Notes: generated by a model from the sequence alone, not told the origin. Positions 1 through 9,168 are shown, counted from the stretch's first letter. The stretch is DNA of 64,000 bases from Nocardia transvalensis NBRC 15921 (GCF_000308875.1 NZ_BAGL01000064.1:1-64000); one strand, 5' to 3'. Translations and numbers: made by a program.

Positions 1-2
1 CG

Positions 3-1022
3 GCCCTGTCCGCCTTCGCGGGCGCCGCCGGTCGCATGCAGGCGATCAGCACGAGCATGCTGGCGGAACTGCGCGAGATGGAACACCGCCACGGGGATCC
101 CAAGGTGCTGGCCGATCTGCTGCACCTGGACCACCGCACCGCTCAGGCGGGACGGCTGGCCGACAGCATCGCCGTCCTCAGCGGCGCGCGCACCGGCCGC
201 CGCTGGGCGAAACCCATTGCCATGGAATCGATCCTGCGCGGCGCCATGGGCCGGGTCGCCGGATATCAGCGCGTGCGGCTGCGGGCCGTCGCCGGTGTCG
301 GGATCGCCGGGCACGCCGCGGAGGGCGTCATGCACGCGCTCGCGGAACTGCTCGACAACGCGTGCAATTTCTCCCCGCCCACCACCGAGGTCCACGTCTA
401 CGCCGCCGAGGTACCGGCCGGCGTGGTGATCACCATCGAGGACAGCGGCCTGGTGATGAGCGACTCCGCGCTGCGGCGGGCCGAGCGCGCCATCTCCGGT
501 GCTGATGCCGAAGGCCGTGGGGGAGTGGATCTTTCGTCACTGAGCGGTACCCGGCTGGGGCTCGCGGTGGTCGGGCATCTGGCGCGCAAGCACGGGCTCA
601 CGGTGTCTTACCGGCCCTCCGCGATCGGCGGCACGGCCGTCGTCGTGATCGTGCCGCGCGACCTGATCACCCGGGTCGAACGCGCCGCCGCGCCCGTCGA
701 AGCGCCGCGCGAGGAGACTCGCGGGCTGCCCGCCGCGCCGCCGGAGGAGACTCCCGCCGACGAGGACCGGTTCGTGAAAGCCATGACCGGCGGGCCCCGT
801 CCCGGATCCCGCCTGCCCAAGCGGCGCCGGGGCGACACGCTGGCGGCGGTCCATCCGGACGGACTGTCGCCCTCCGGCGGCCTGTCCGGCTCAGGCGGTC
901 CGGGGCAGCACGCGGCGCCGCCACCGGCGAAATCGTCCGCGTTGGGCGCCTTCCAGCGCGCCATGTCCGGACGAGAAGCCGTGTCCGAGATCCCTTCCGC
1001 GACGATGGAGAACGATCTATGA
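3..1022 (+). CDS. cvnA: Conservon sensor-kinase-like ATPase CvnA (5' truncated by window edge)
   Basis: C-terminal part of a CvnA-type histidine-kinase-like protein; the frame is open to the first bases, so the N-terminal membrane/sensor part lies outside. A DHp-like helix with LLHLDHRTAQAGR is followed by a HATPase_c domain: N box ALAELLDNACNFSPP, G1-like EDSGLVMSD and G2-like GTRLGLAVVGHLARKHG. The last ~110 residues are Pro/Ala/Gly-rich low complexity, usual for this family. In streptomycete conservons CvnA associates with CvnB-D in a membrane complex compared to eukaryotic GPCR signalling. The stop overlaps the next start as ATGA. Family confidence is high; its signal is unknown. Confidence 0.9.
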   Translation, partial: ALSAFAGAAGRMQAISTSMLAELREMEHRHGDPKVLADLLHLDHRTAQAGRLADSIAVLSGARTGRRWAKPIAMESILRGAMGRVAGYQRVRLRAVAGVGIAGHAAEGVMHALAELLDNACNFSPPTTEVHVYAAEVPAGVVITIEDSGLVMSDSALRRAERAISGADAEGRGGVDLSSLSGTRLGLAVVGHLARKHGLTVSYRPSAIGGTAVVVIVPRDLITRVERAAAPVEAPREETRGLPAAPPEETPADEDRFVKAMTGGPRPGSRLPKRRRGDTLAAVHPDGLSPSGGLSGSGGPGQHAAPPPAKSSALGAFQRAMSGREAVSEIPSATMENDL

Positions 1023-1447
1023 CAACCTCCGCACCGGCGCAGCTCGGCTGGTTGCTCGAGCAGCTGCTCGCCCGCACCCCGCAGACCCGGCACGCCCTCC
1101 TGCTGTCCAGCGACGGTTTGAAGATCTGCCATACCCCCGAACTGTCGATCGACAAGGCCGATCAACTGGCCGCCATCGCCGCCGGAATCCAGAGCCTCTC
1201 GCACGGCGCGAGCGCCGAATTCGGTTCGGGCCGTGCGGGTGTGCGCCAGTCCATGATCGAGTACTACGGCGGCATCCTGTTCATCGTCGAGGCGGGCATG
1301 GGCGCGCATATCGCGGTCGTCGCCTCCGAGGACGCCGACGCCGGCCTGGTCGGCCACAACATGAGCGAACTGGTGGAGCAGGTGGGCGAATACCTGGCGG
1401 CCGCGCCGCGCGGCGGGGGTGTGCCGCGTGGCGGAGGCGCGCCGTGA
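1019..1447 (+). CDS. cvnB: Roadblock/LC7-domain protein CvnB
   Basis: 142-residue Roadblock/LC7 protein (typical for CvnB), N-terminal QLGWLLEQLLARTPQTRHALLLSSDG then a compact alpha/beta fold, with a short Gly/Arg/Pro-rich tail. Roadblock proteins are non-enzymatic partners of small GTPases; in conservons CvnB is thought to modulate the CvnD GTPase. ATGA overlap with cvnA and GTGA overlap with cvnC imply translational coupling. Confidence 0.92.
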   Translation: MTTSAPAQLGWLLEQLLARTPQTRHALLLSSDGLKICHTPELSIDKADQLAAIAAGIQSLSHGASAEFGSGRAGVRQSMIEYYGGILFIVEAGMGAHIAVVASEDADAGLVGHNMSELVEQVGEYLAAAPRGGGVPRGGGAP

Positions 1448-1812
1448 CCAGGGCGGTCCGCGACGAGGATCCGGACCGGCTCTACACGCTCACCGGCGGC
1501 CGCAGCGCACCGGACTCCGACGCGTTCGATCTGGTGACTCTCGTGGTGAGCGAATGTGATCCGGCCCCCGGGATGCAGTCGGAGCTGGCCGCGATCCTGG
1601 ACATGTGCCGGGCCCCGACCGCCGTCGTGGAGATCGCGGCCGAACTGCGGCTGCCCGTCGGTATCACCACGATCCTGCTCGCGGATCTGCTGCATACGGG
1701 CAGGGTCACCGTGCGTCACCCGCAACCCGCCGCCGACCTACCCGGCGAGTGGGCCTCGGTCACGGATGCTGCCACCCTGGAGAAGGTGCTCGTTGGACTT
1801 CGTAAGCTCTGA
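1444..1812 (+). CDS. cvnC: DUF742 protein CvnC
   Basis: 122-residue DUF742 protein with the characteristic opening VRDEDPDRLYTLTGGRSAP and a winged-helix-like centre (VVEIAAELRLPVGITTILLADLLHTGRVTV). GTG start overlaps the cvnB stop; its 3' end overlaps the start of cvnD by 20 bp. DUF742 proteins are the third conserved member of conservons; the molecular role is unclear, although the fold suggests nucleic-acid or protein binding. Confidence 0.92.
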   Translation: MTRAVRDEDPDRLYTLTGGRSAPDSDAFDLVTLVVSECDPAPGMQSELAAILDMCRAPTAVVEIAAELRLPVGITTILLADLLHTGRVTVRHPQPAADLPGEWASVTDAATLEKVLVGLRKL

Positions 1813-2410
1813 TTCCCCGCCCGCCCGGGCCGACGCGCCGCTGCGGCACACCGTGCAGCAGGGCCTGAAGATCGTCATCGTCGGCGGCTTCGGCGTCGGC
1901 AAGACGACCATGGTCCGCTCGGTCAGCGAGATCCGGCCGCTCGACACCGAGGCGACCATGACGAATATCGGTGTAGGCGTGGATGATCCGGCCGGTGCGC
2001 CGGGGAAGTCGACGACCACGGTCGCGTTCGACTTCGGGCGCATCACCCTCGACGCCGAGAACGTCCTGTACCTGTTCGGCGCGCCCGGCCAGGAGCGGTT
2101 CTGGTTCCTGTGGGACCGCCTGTTCGGCGGTGCGCTGGGCGCCATCGTGCTGGTCGACCCGCGGCGCATCGAGGACTGCTGGTACGCCGTCGACCGCCTC
2201 GAACATCAGGGCACCCGATTCGCGGTGGCGTGCAACGACTTCGGCGGCGAGTCCTTCCATCCGCAGGAGATCCGCGACGCGCTTGACCTCGATCCCCATG
2301 TGCCCCTGCTGGATTGCGACGCCCGCTCGCGCGAGTCGTGTAAACGCGTGCTGATCGGCCTGGTCGAATATCTCTACGCCGCCGCCCGTACCCCGGAGAC
2401 CGCGTCATGA
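1793..2410 (+). CDS. cvnD: Conservon small GTPase CvnD
   Basis: 205-residue ATP/GTP-binding protein with P-loop GGFGVGKTT near residue 30 and a G3-like LFGAPGQERFWFLWD. TTG at 1793 is chosen because it gives MDFVSSDSPP, the usual CvnD N-terminus, and no ATG or GTG precedes the P-loop in this frame without running deep into cvnC. The gene starts inside cvnC and its stop overlaps the P450 start (ATGA). Expected to be the switch GTPase of the conservon. Confidence 0.9.
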   Translation: MDFVSSDSPPARADAPLRHTVQQGLKIVIVGGFGVGKTTMVRSVSEIRPLDTEATMTNIGVGVDDPAGAPGKSTTTVAFDFGRITLDAENVLYLFGAPGQERFWFLWDRLFGGALGAIVLVDPRRIEDCWYAVDRLEHQGTRFAVACNDFGGESFHPQEIRDALDLDPHVPLLDCDARSRESCKRVLIGLVEYLYAAARTPETAS

Positions 2411-3681
2411 CCCTGCCCGAGATCGAGACCAACGGTTCCGGCTGCCCCGTGCGCACCGAAGCGCTGGTGCCGCTGACCGGCCCGCGTTTCCACACCGATC
2501 CGCACCACCTCTACAACGAGATGCGCCGCGACCACGGCCCGGTCGTCGCGGTCGAGCTGACCGGCGGCATCCCGGCGTGGCTGGTCATCGGCTACCGGGA
2601 ACTGCACCAGGTGACCAGTGATCCGGTGCTGTTCCCCCGGGACGTGGGGCTGTGGAACCAGTGGCCGAACATCCCCGAGGACTGGCCGCTGCTGCCGATG
2701 GTGGGGCAGCCCATGCCGTCGATCTATTTCACCGCCGGCGCCGAGCACCGCCGCCACGTGGCCATGGTCGAGCCTGCCCTCGAGACGGTGGATCCGTTCG
2801 AATTGCGCCGCAGCTGTGAGGATTTGGCGGACGGATTGATCGACGCGTTCTGCGGCCGCGGCGAGGCCGACCTGATGGCCGAATTCGCCGAGGTGCTCCC
2901 GGCGCTGGCCCTGGGCCGCGTGCTGGGCATTCCCGACGAGGAAACCCCGGAACTCGCGTGGACGATGAAGGTGCTGTGCGACGGCGGCGCCGACGCGCAG
3001 GCGGCCTACCAGCGCTTCAACGAGCTGATGGCGCGGCTGGTGGCGATCAAGCGGGAGCGGCCTGGCGCGGATCTGACCTCGGAGATGCTGCGCTCGCCGG
3101 AGCCGTTCACCGACGAGGAGTACGGGCTCGACCTGCAAGCCGTCGTCGCCGCCGGATATCTCCCGACCGCCGACTGGCTGGTGAACTCGCTGCGGCTGAT
3201 GCTCACCGACGACCGGTTCGCGGCGGCCTTCGGCGGCGGGCGGCGCAGCGTCGGGCAGGCCATGAACGAGGCGCTGTGGGAGGACACCCCCACCCAGATC
3301 CTCGCCGGGCGGTGGGCGTCGCGCGATACGCGGTTGGCGGACAAGGTGGTTCGCGGCGGCGATATGCTGCTGCTGGGCCTCGCGGCGGCCAACGGCGACC
3401 CGCACGTGCGCCAGCACATCACCGATTCCGAACCGGCACATTCCGGCAACAGCGCGCACTTCGCGTTCAGTCACGGCGAATACCGCTGCCCGTTCCCGGC
3501 GCAGCAGATCGCCGAGATCATCGCCCGCACCGGCATCGAGGTGCTGCTGGACCGGCTGCCCGATATCGATCTCGCGGTGCCGGCCCGCAACCTGGTGCGG
3601 CGGCCCTCGCCGTTCCTGCGCGGAATGACTTCTCTCCCAGTTCGTTTCACTCCCGTTCGCGCGGTCGGAGGTATGCCGTGA
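2407..3681 (+). CDS. Conservon cytochrome P450, CYP157-like
   Basis: 424-residue P450. The heme loop is FSHGEYRCPFP with Cys361 as the presumed thiolate ligand. Two hallmarks are degenerate: the K-helix ExxR motif reads E288-A-L-W291, and the I helix (VVAAGYLPTADWLVN) lacks the AGxxT proton-relay motif. Loss of the ExxR arginine is documented for CYP157C1 of Streptomyces coelicolor, which also sits in a conservon beside a CYP154, so CYP157-like is the best assignment. Substrate and activity are unknown. Translationally coupled on both sides. Confidence 0.88.
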   Translation: MTLPEIETNGSGCPVRTEALVPLTGPRFHTDPHHLYNEMRRDHGPVVAVELTGGIPAWLVIGYRELHQVTSDPVLFPRDVGLWNQWPNIPEDWPLLPMVGQPMPSIYFTAGAEHRRHVAMVEPALETVDPFELRRSCEDLADGLIDAFCGRGEADLMAEFAEVLPALALGRVLGIPDEETPELAWTMKVLCDGGADAQAAYQRFNELMARLVAIKRERPGADLTSEMLRSPEPFTDEEYGLDLQAVVAAGYLPTADWLVNSLRLMLTDDRFAAAFGGGRRSVGQAMNEALWEDTPTQILAGRWASRDTRLADKVVRGGDMLLLGLAAANGDPHVRQHITDSEPAHSGNSAHFAFSHGEYRCPFPAQQIAEIIARTGIEVLLDRLPDIDLAVPARNLVRRPSPFLRGMTSLPVRFTPVRAVGGMP

Positions 3682-4898
3682 CTGCTCAATGTCCCCTTGT
3701 CGTCGACCCGATGATCGGTGATCTGGCCGGGGAGACCGCCCGGCTCCGCGACGAGGGCCCGGTCACGCGGCTCGAGCTGCTGGGCGTGCCGGCCTGGACG
3801 ATCACCGATCACGCGCTCGCCCGGCAGCTGCTCGTGGATCCCCGGCTGGTCAAGGACATCGGGGCCTGGTCGCTGTGGAACACCGGCGTGGTGACGCGGC
3901 AGTGGCCGCTGATCGGCATGATCGACGCGGGGCGCTCGATGTTCACCGTCGACGGCGCCGAGCACCGCCGATTACGGATCAAGACCACGCAGGCGCTGAC
4001 GCCGCGGCGGTTGGAAGCGCTGCGGCCCATGATCGAACGGTTCACCGCGGAGCTGCTGGACGATCTCGCCGCGGCGGGGGAGAGCGGCGAGCCGGTGGAT
4101 CTGAAGGCCGTCTTCGCCTATCCGCTGCCGATGCGGGTGGTCAGCGAGCTGATGGGGGTGCCGCGCTCGGACCACGCGATGCTGCTGGAGTCCTACAAGA
4201 AGTTCTTCTCCATGCTGACCCCGCAGGACGAGCGGCTGCGGGTGATCGCCGACCTGGACGTGTACTACGCGGATATGGTGCGCGAGAAGACCGCCCGCCC
4301 CGGCGACGACCTCACCTCCGCGCTCATCCAGGCCGACGAAGGCGGGGAGCCGCTGACCGAGGAGGAGGTGGTCGGCAATCTGAAGGCGCTGGTCGCCGCC
4401 GGGCACGAGACGACCGTCAGCCTCATCCTCACCACCATCCGGGCGCTGCTCACCCACCCCGACCAGTTCGACAAGGTCCGCTCCGGCGAGATCGGCTGGA
4501 AGCAGGCGATCGAGGAGACGCTGCGCTGGGACGGGCCCGTCATCCACCTGCTGATGCGCTTCGCGACCGAGGACATCACCCTCGGCGACACCGTGATCGA
4601 GAAGGGTGAGGGCGTGGTGATGTCCTATCGCACCATCGGCCGCGACACCACCGTGCACGGCGCCGACGCCGACGAATTCGACATCACCCGCCCGACCGCC
4701 AGCCGCAATATCTCCTTCGGCTACGGCCCGCACGTCTGCCCGGGAGCCGCCCTGGCCCGCCTCGAAGCGGCCATCGCCCTGCCCGCCCTCTTCGACCGCT
4801 TCCCCGGCCTGCGCCTGGCGGTCCCCGTCGAGGAGATCGGCAACCTCCCGGTCCTCACCCAGAACGACCTGGCCTCATTTCCGGTACATGTGCGCTGA
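3678..4898 (+). CDS. Conservon cytochrome P450, CYP154-like
   Basis: 406-residue P450 starting at GTG 3678, which overlaps the preceding stop as GTGA; longer upstream starts would run through the other P450. Motifs are complete: I-helix VAAGHETTVS, K-helix ETLRWDG and heme loop FGYGPHVCPGAA with Cys354. CYP154 members often oxidise small hydrophobic or macrolide-like molecules, and CYP157/CYP154 pairs recur in streptomycete conservons. Last gene of the six-gene overlapping conservon. The redox partner is not encoded here. Confidence 0.88.
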   Translation: MTAQCPLVVDPMIGDLAGETARLRDEGPVTRLELLGVPAWTITDHALARQLLVDPRLVKDIGAWSLWNTGVVTRQWPLIGMIDAGRSMFTVDGAEHRRLRIKTTQALTPRRLEALRPMIERFTAELLDDLAAAGESGEPVDLKAVFAYPLPMRVVSELMGVPRSDHAMLLESYKKFFSMLTPQDERLRVIADLDVYYADMVREKTARPGDDLTSALIQADEGGEPLTEEEVVGNLKALVAAGHETTVSLILTTIRALLTHPDQFDKVRSGEIGWKQAIEETLRWDGPVIHLLMRFATEDITLGDTVIEKGEGVVMSYRTIGRDTTVHGADADEFDITRPTASRNISFGYGPHVCPGAALARLEAAIALPALFDRFPGLRLAVPVEEIGNLPVLTQNDLASFPVHVR

Positions 4899-4947
4899 GC
4901 TGGTTTCGCGCCGCGGCGGGCGGCCGGTCCCATGACAGACTGGGGCC

Positions 4948-6108
4948 GTGAGTGAGATCGTGAATCGTTCTGCCGAGAACGGCGATCCGGCGCCGTCGGC
5001 TACCGACCGCGGCACCGTGATCGGTGAAGGCCTGTTCTGGATGGCCAAGTGGTCGCTGTGCCTCGTGGCCGTGGCGGCGGGCGCCTGGGTGCTGGCGTTT
5101 CTCATCGCGAAGATGTGGGTGGTGTTGCTGCCGGTGCTGTTGGCGCTGGTCGTCGCCACCGTGCTGTGGCCGCCCACCCGCTGGCTCACCAGTCACCGCT
5201 TCCCGCCCGCGGCGGCCGCCGCGACCACCGTGATCGGATTCCTGGCGCTGTTCGCGGGCGTCATCGCGCTGATCGTGCCGTCGGTGGTGGGCCAGGCGCC
5301 GGAGCTGGCCGACCGGTCCAGCGAGGGCGTCCACCAGGTTCAGGACTGGTTGCAGGGCCCGCCGCTGAATATTCGGCAGGAGCAACTGGATTCGGCGGTG
5401 GACGCGATCGTCAGCCGGTTGCAGTCGAGTTCCGACCGGATCGCCTCCGGGGTCTTCAGCGGCGTGACCACCGCGACCTCGGTGATCGTGACTCTGTTCC
5501 TGGTGCTGATCCTGACGTTCTTCTTCATCAAGGACGGGCCGCGTTTCCTGCCGTGGCTGCACGGCGTGCTCGGCACCCGCGGCGGGCGGCACTTCGAGGA
5601 GGTGCTGAGCCGGATCTGGGTGACGCTGGGCGGATTCATCCGCACCCAGGCGCTGGTGAGCCTGATCGACGCGGTATTCATCGGCGCCGGTCTGGTCATC
5701 CTGCACGTGCCGCTCGCGATGGTGCTGGCCGTGATCACCTTCATCGGCGGATTCGTCCCGATGGTCGGCGCGTTCGTCGCCGGGGCGCTGGCGGTCCTGG
5801 TCGCCCTGGTGGCCAACGGATTCACCACCGCGCTGATCGTGCTCGGCATCATCATCGCGGTGCAGCAGATCGAAGGCAATGTGCTGCAACCGGTTCTGCA
5901 GAGCCGCAGCATGAAACTGCACGCCGTCATCGTCCTGCTCGCCGTCACCGCGGGCGGATCGCTGTTCGGCATCATCGGCGCGTTCCTCTCGGTCCCCATC
6001 GCCGCCGTGGCCGCCGTCGTGCTCCGCTACATCGGCGAGCAGATCGACAACGCCACAGCCCCGCCGCCGCCCCTGGAATCGGATCAGCCGGTGCCGGGCA
6101 CCGACTGA
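4948..6108 (+). CDS. AI-2E family membrane transporter
   Basis: 386-residue polytopic membrane protein of the AI-2E transporter family (PF01594): paired N-terminal helices, a soluble linker (residues ~115-180), then helices including VIVTLFLVLILTFFFIKDGP and the family-typical GGFIRTQALVSLIDAVFIG and IEGNVLQPVLQSRSMKLHA. Despite the name, substrates of most actinobacterial members are unknown. GTG start 49 bp after the P450. Two segments of this gene recur as a mosaic remnant near 9.2 kb. Confidence 0.9.
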   Translation: MSEIVNRSAENGDPAPSATDRGTVIGEGLFWMAKWSLCLVAVAAGAWVLAFLIAKMWVVLLPVLLALVVATVLWPPTRWLTSHRFPPAAAAATTVIGFLALFAGVIALIVPSVVGQAPELADRSSEGVHQVQDWLQGPPLNIRQEQLDSAVDAIVSRLQSSSDRIASGVFSGVTTATSVIVTLFLVLILTFFFIKDGPRFLPWLHGVLGTRGGRHFEEVLSRIWVTLGGFIRTQALVSLIDAVFIGAGLVILHVPLAMVLAVITFIGGFVPMVGAFVAGALAVLVALVANGFTTALIVLGIIIAVQQIEGNVLQPVLQSRSMKLHAVIVLLAVTAGGSLFGIIGAFLSVPIAAVAAVVLRYIGEQIDNATAPPPPLESDQPVPGTD

Positions 6109-6203
6109 TCTGCCTGTCAGGCGTGGGTGACGCCGGGCGCGGCACCGACTGATTCGTCTGTCAGGGGTTGGCGACGCCGGGCGCGGCACCGATTGATTTG
6201 CCC

Positions 6204-7382
6204 TCAGGCGCTGGCGAAGTCGGGAATTCGCAGTGCGGTGTGGGCGGGACGGCCCGCGTCGGCGGGCAGGGCGGTGAGGGTGCGCAGGGCCGTATTGCGT
6301 TGTGCCAGCGCCTCGTCCGTGGCGGGGAACAGCACGGCGTCGCCCTCGGTGACCAGGGCCTGGTTCTGCTCGACGAACGGCCGGGTGGCCTGCTCGTAGG
6401 CGGTGAACGCGCTCGTGTGATCGGGGGCGGTGGCCAGTTCGCCGGCGAGCATGTACGCGCCGACGAGGGCGATGCTCGAGCCCTGGCCGGTCAGGAACGA
6501 CGGGGCGTAGCCGGCATCGCCGACGAGGGCGACGCGTCCGGCCGACCAGCGGGGCAGGTGGATCTGGCTGACGACATCGAAGAACAGGTCGTCGTCGGCC
6601 CGCATCGCGGCGACCATGCGGGGGATCTCCCAGCCGGCGTCGGCGAAGACGGAGGCGACCAGATCGCGCTGGGTCGCCGGGTCGCGGAAGGCGTCGAACG
6701 GGGGCTCGGGCCGGGTGAAGTTGAGGAAGCCGTGGATGTACTCGCTGTCGCCCACGGCGTAGAGGGCGGCCCCGCGGCCCGGGGTGTTCCAGATGACGCC
6801 CTCGTGGGACAGGCCGAAGTCGTTGCGCATGGTGAAGCCGGCGAAGCAGTAGCCGAGGTAGCGGTGGAACCGTTCCTCGGGTCCGAATACGAGACCCCGC
6901 ACGCCGGAGTGCAGGCCGTCCGCGCCGATGACGAGGTCGAACGTGCGCCGTGCGCCGCTGCGGAAGGTCACGTCGACGCCACCCGCGTGGTCGTCGAGGG
7001 CCGTCACGATGTCGGTGAAGAGGAATTCGACATCGTCGCGGATGGCGTCGTAGAGAACCCGGGCGAGGTCGCCGCGGCGCACCTCCAGATCGCGGCCTTC
7101 GACCCCGCCGACGATCGCGTCCGGGCGGAGCGAGGTGATCGGGCTGCCGTCGGGGTGCAGGAACGTCAGCAGGCGGGTATTGATGTGCGCGTCCCGCAAC
7201 TGCGGCAGGAGGCCCATCCGCTCGACGACATCCAGGGCCGTGCCGCGGATGTCGATGGGGTATCCGCCGCCGCGCAGGGCGTCGGCCTTCTCCACCACCG
7301 TGACCTCGAAGCCGTAGCGATGCAGCCAATAGGCCAGCGCGGGACCCGCGATGCTGGCGCCGGAGATCAGAACCGTGCTCAT
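6204..7382 (-). CDS. FAD-dependent monooxygenase (UbiH/PHBH-type)
   Basis: 392-residue class A flavoprotein monooxygenase. N-terminal FAD Rossmann fold LISGASIAGPALAYWLHRYG followed by VVEKA; the second FAD motif is GRVALVGDAGYAPSFLTGQG near residue 280. ATG at 7382 is preferred over an in-frame GTG at 7388 because GAGGAG lies 5 nt before it. Relatives hydroxylate aromatics or inactivate tetracyclines and rifamycins; the substrate cannot be read here. Divergent from a MarR regulator, with one operator copy just upstream, so control by that regulator is likely. Confidence 0.85.
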   Translation of the reverse strand: MSTVLISGASIAGPALAYWLHRYGFEVTVVEKADALRGGGYPIDIRGTALDVVERMGLLPQLRDAHINTRLLTFLHPDGSPITSLRPDAIVGGVEGRDLEVRRGDLARVLYDAIRDDVEFLFTDIVTALDDHAGGVDVTFRSGARRTFDLVIGADGLHSGVRGLVFGPEERFHRYLGYCFAGFTMRNDFGLSHEGVIWNTPGRGAALYAVGDSEYIHGFLNFTRPEPPFDAFRDPATQRDLVASVFADAGWEIPRMVAAMRADDDLFFDVVSQIHLPRWSAGRVALVGDAGYAPSFLTGQGSSIALVGAYMLAGELATAPDHTSAFTAYEQATRPFVEQNQALVTEGDAVLFPATDEALAQRNTALRTLTALPADAGRPAHTALRIPDFASA

Positions 7383-7418
7383 ATCCACTCCTCGGGACGG
7401 GTGGCCATCCTGTCGGAT

Positions 7419-7501
7419 AGCTAACTTAGGTATGCTTTTCTGGACCGGTAGGGCCTGAGGGACATTCCGGGACCAAGGCCAACTATATACCTAAGTTAGG
7501 T
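7419..7501. promoter_or_regulatory. Paired 13-bp operators between FAD monooxygenase and marR
   Basis: ACCTAAGTTAGGT at 7489-7501 is a perfect palindrome around a central G. Its reverse complement recurs with one mismatch as AGCTAACTTAGGT at 7419-7431. The copies lie close to the two divergent starts, so one MarR dimer per site could control both genes. Binding is inferred from symmetry and position. Confidence 0.75.
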
Positions 7502-7515
7502 AGATAAGAGGTGTG

Positions 7516-8001
7516 ATGAGCGACACGGACGACGGCCGGCTCGACCCGTCGACGGTGCTGCCGCACGTGATGCAGCTGAGTTCCGTGCTCAACCGCAGCC
7601 AGCTGGCGGACCGGGCCATGAACTCCCTCGGCATCCCGATGGACCGGCCGGCGCTGACAGTGCTCGTCACGCTGCGCACGGCCGGCCACCCGCTGCGGGT
7701 CGGTGAGATCGCCACGCGAATGAATGTCGTCGGGCCGCACGTCACGCGGCACCTGAACGAACTCGAGCGGCGCGGGCTGGTGCGCCGGGTCGCCGACCCG
7801 CATGACCAGCGCGCCCGGCTCATCGAACTCACGCCGGAGGGTGGCGAGGTGGCCGGCCGCTACCTGTCGACGGTGCTGGGGTGGTTCACCGACGCCCTGG
7901 CCGACTGGTCGGAGGAGGACCGGCAGGTCTTCGGAACCTTGCTCACCCGGTTCGTGGGCGACCTGACCACCCGGTTGGCGGATCTCGATGAGCCGAACTG
8001 A
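7516..8001 (+). CDS. MarR family transcriptional regulator
   Basis: 161-residue winged-helix MarR protein; wHTH RVGEIATRMNVVGPHVTRHLNELERRGLVRRV and wing DPHDQRARLIELTP at residues ~60-110. ATG 7516 is taken; a GTG directly before it (7513) is possible. AAGAGG precedes at 4-nt spacing. Divergent from the FAD monooxygenase and very likely its repressor, released by a small aromatic ligand as in most MarR systems. Confidence 0.88.
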   Translation: MSDTDDGRLDPSTVLPHVMQLSSVLNRSQLADRAMNSLGIPMDRPALTVLVTLRTAGHPLRVGEIATRMNVVGPHVTRHLNELERRGLVRRVADPHDQRARLIELTPEGGEVAGRYLSTVLGWFTDALADWSEEDRQVFGTLLTRFVGDLTTRLADLDEPN

Positions 8002-8080
8002 CCGATGGTGAGACCGATGAAATTTTCCGGCGGGTTCGAGTCGGTATTCAGAAGGCGCATAGAGCTACAGGAGGGCGCGA

Positions 8081-9157
8081 GTGCAGCAGAAGGTCCGAAG
8101 CGTTCTCGACGAACTCATCGATACCGGGGTCGAAACCGGATTGCAGGTTGCTGTCTTTCATCGTGGTGCTCTCGTTGTCGATGCCGTGGCCGGGATGGCC
8201 GACCGCCGGACCGGGCGTGAGATATCCTCGGAGACGCCCGTTTTCAGCTTCTCCTCCGGCAAGGCCTTGGCGTCGGTCATCGCACACGTGCTTGTCGGGA
8301 CCGGTGCCGTCTCGTATGGCACTCCGGTGGTCGATCTGTGGCCGGAGTTCGGTGCTCGGGGTAAGAAGGGCGTGACCCTTCGGCATGTGCTCACGCATTC
8401 GGCCGGGGTGCCTGCGATGCCACGCGACATCGGTCCTGCCGACTTGCCCGACTGGTCGCGGGTCTGTGCCGCGATCGCCGATGCCGAACCGTTGTGGTGT
8501 CCCGGGACCGAGACCGGTTACCACTCATTCACTTTCGGGTTTCTCGTCGGCGAGATCGCGCGGCGGGCGACGGGTAAACCGATGCGGCAGTTGCTGCACG
8601 AGTGGGTTGCTGTACCTCTGGGGCTCGAGGGTGAGCTGTATTTCGGTGTGCCCGAACCCGACCTGGCCCGGTTGGCGCATCTCGAAGACGCCGCACCTCC
8701 GGTGGCGCTATCCGACCTCGATTCCGTTCTCGCGCCTTGGGAAATGCAGCCGACCGCGGCTATGGGCAACAGTGCCGAGATCTTGCGGGCGGACATTCCG
8801 TCGGTGGGCACCTTCACCGCGCGGGGAATGGCTTCCGTGAACGCCGCGTTCCTCGATGGCAGGCTTATCGATCCTGGACAGCTCGAAGAGGTCACGGCGG
8901 TGGCTTTCGAGGGGACCGACCAGGTCTTCGGCAATCCCGCGCGCCTGGCCTTGGGGTATCCGCTCGGCCGTCTGGGCGCTTCGCCGGACCAGTCGTCGAC
9001 CGCGTTCGGCTGGGTCGGGGGTGGTGGCAGCTACGTCTATGCCGACCTCGTCGCCGGAATCTCCTTCGCCCTGACCAAGACCCGCCTCACTCCCAATTTC
9101 GATACCGCACAACGACTCGCCGACTTGATCACGGCCGAACTCGATCCCCGCGGTTGA
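8081..9157 (+). CDS. Serine beta-lactamase-fold hydrolase/esterase
   Basis: 358-residue class C beta-lactamase-like protein (PF00144). SxxK is S58-S-G-K61; the second motif reads Y-H-S in GTETGYHSFTFGF rather than YxN, pointing to an EstB-like esterase rather than a true beta-lactamase. FGWVGGGGSYVYAD near the C-terminus is in the usual place of the HxG/KTG strand. GTG start has GGAGG about 9 nt upstream. No signal peptide, so cytoplasmic. Probably a single-gene unit. Confidence 0.85.
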   Translation: MQQKVRSVLDELIDTGVETGLQVAVFHRGALVVDAVAGMADRRTGREISSETPVFSFSSGKALASVIAHVLVGTGAVSYGTPVVDLWPEFGARGKKGVTLRHVLTHSAGVPAMPRDIGPADLPDWSRVCAAIADAEPLWCPGTETGYHSFTFGFLVGEIARRATGKPMRQLLHEWVAVPLGLEGELYFGVPEPDLARLAHLEDAAPPVALSDLDSVLAPWEMQPTAAMGNSAEILRADIPSVGTFTARGMASVNAAFLDGRLIDPGQLEEVTAVAFEGTDQVFGNPARLALGYPLGRLGASPDQSSTAFGWVGGGGSYVYADLVAGISFALTKTRLTPNFDTAQRLADLITAELDPRG

Positions 9158-9168
9158 ACGCCAGATGT

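Noticed and set aside
4855-7329. 824-codon minus-strand frame across the AI-2E and monooxygenase genes
   Set aside because: Arg/Pro/His-rich shadow of two convincing genes in other frames.
8081-9157. Antibiotic-resistance beta-lactamase
   Set aside because: SxxK is present but YxN is Y-H-S and there is no signal peptide, so an esterase-like member is more likely.
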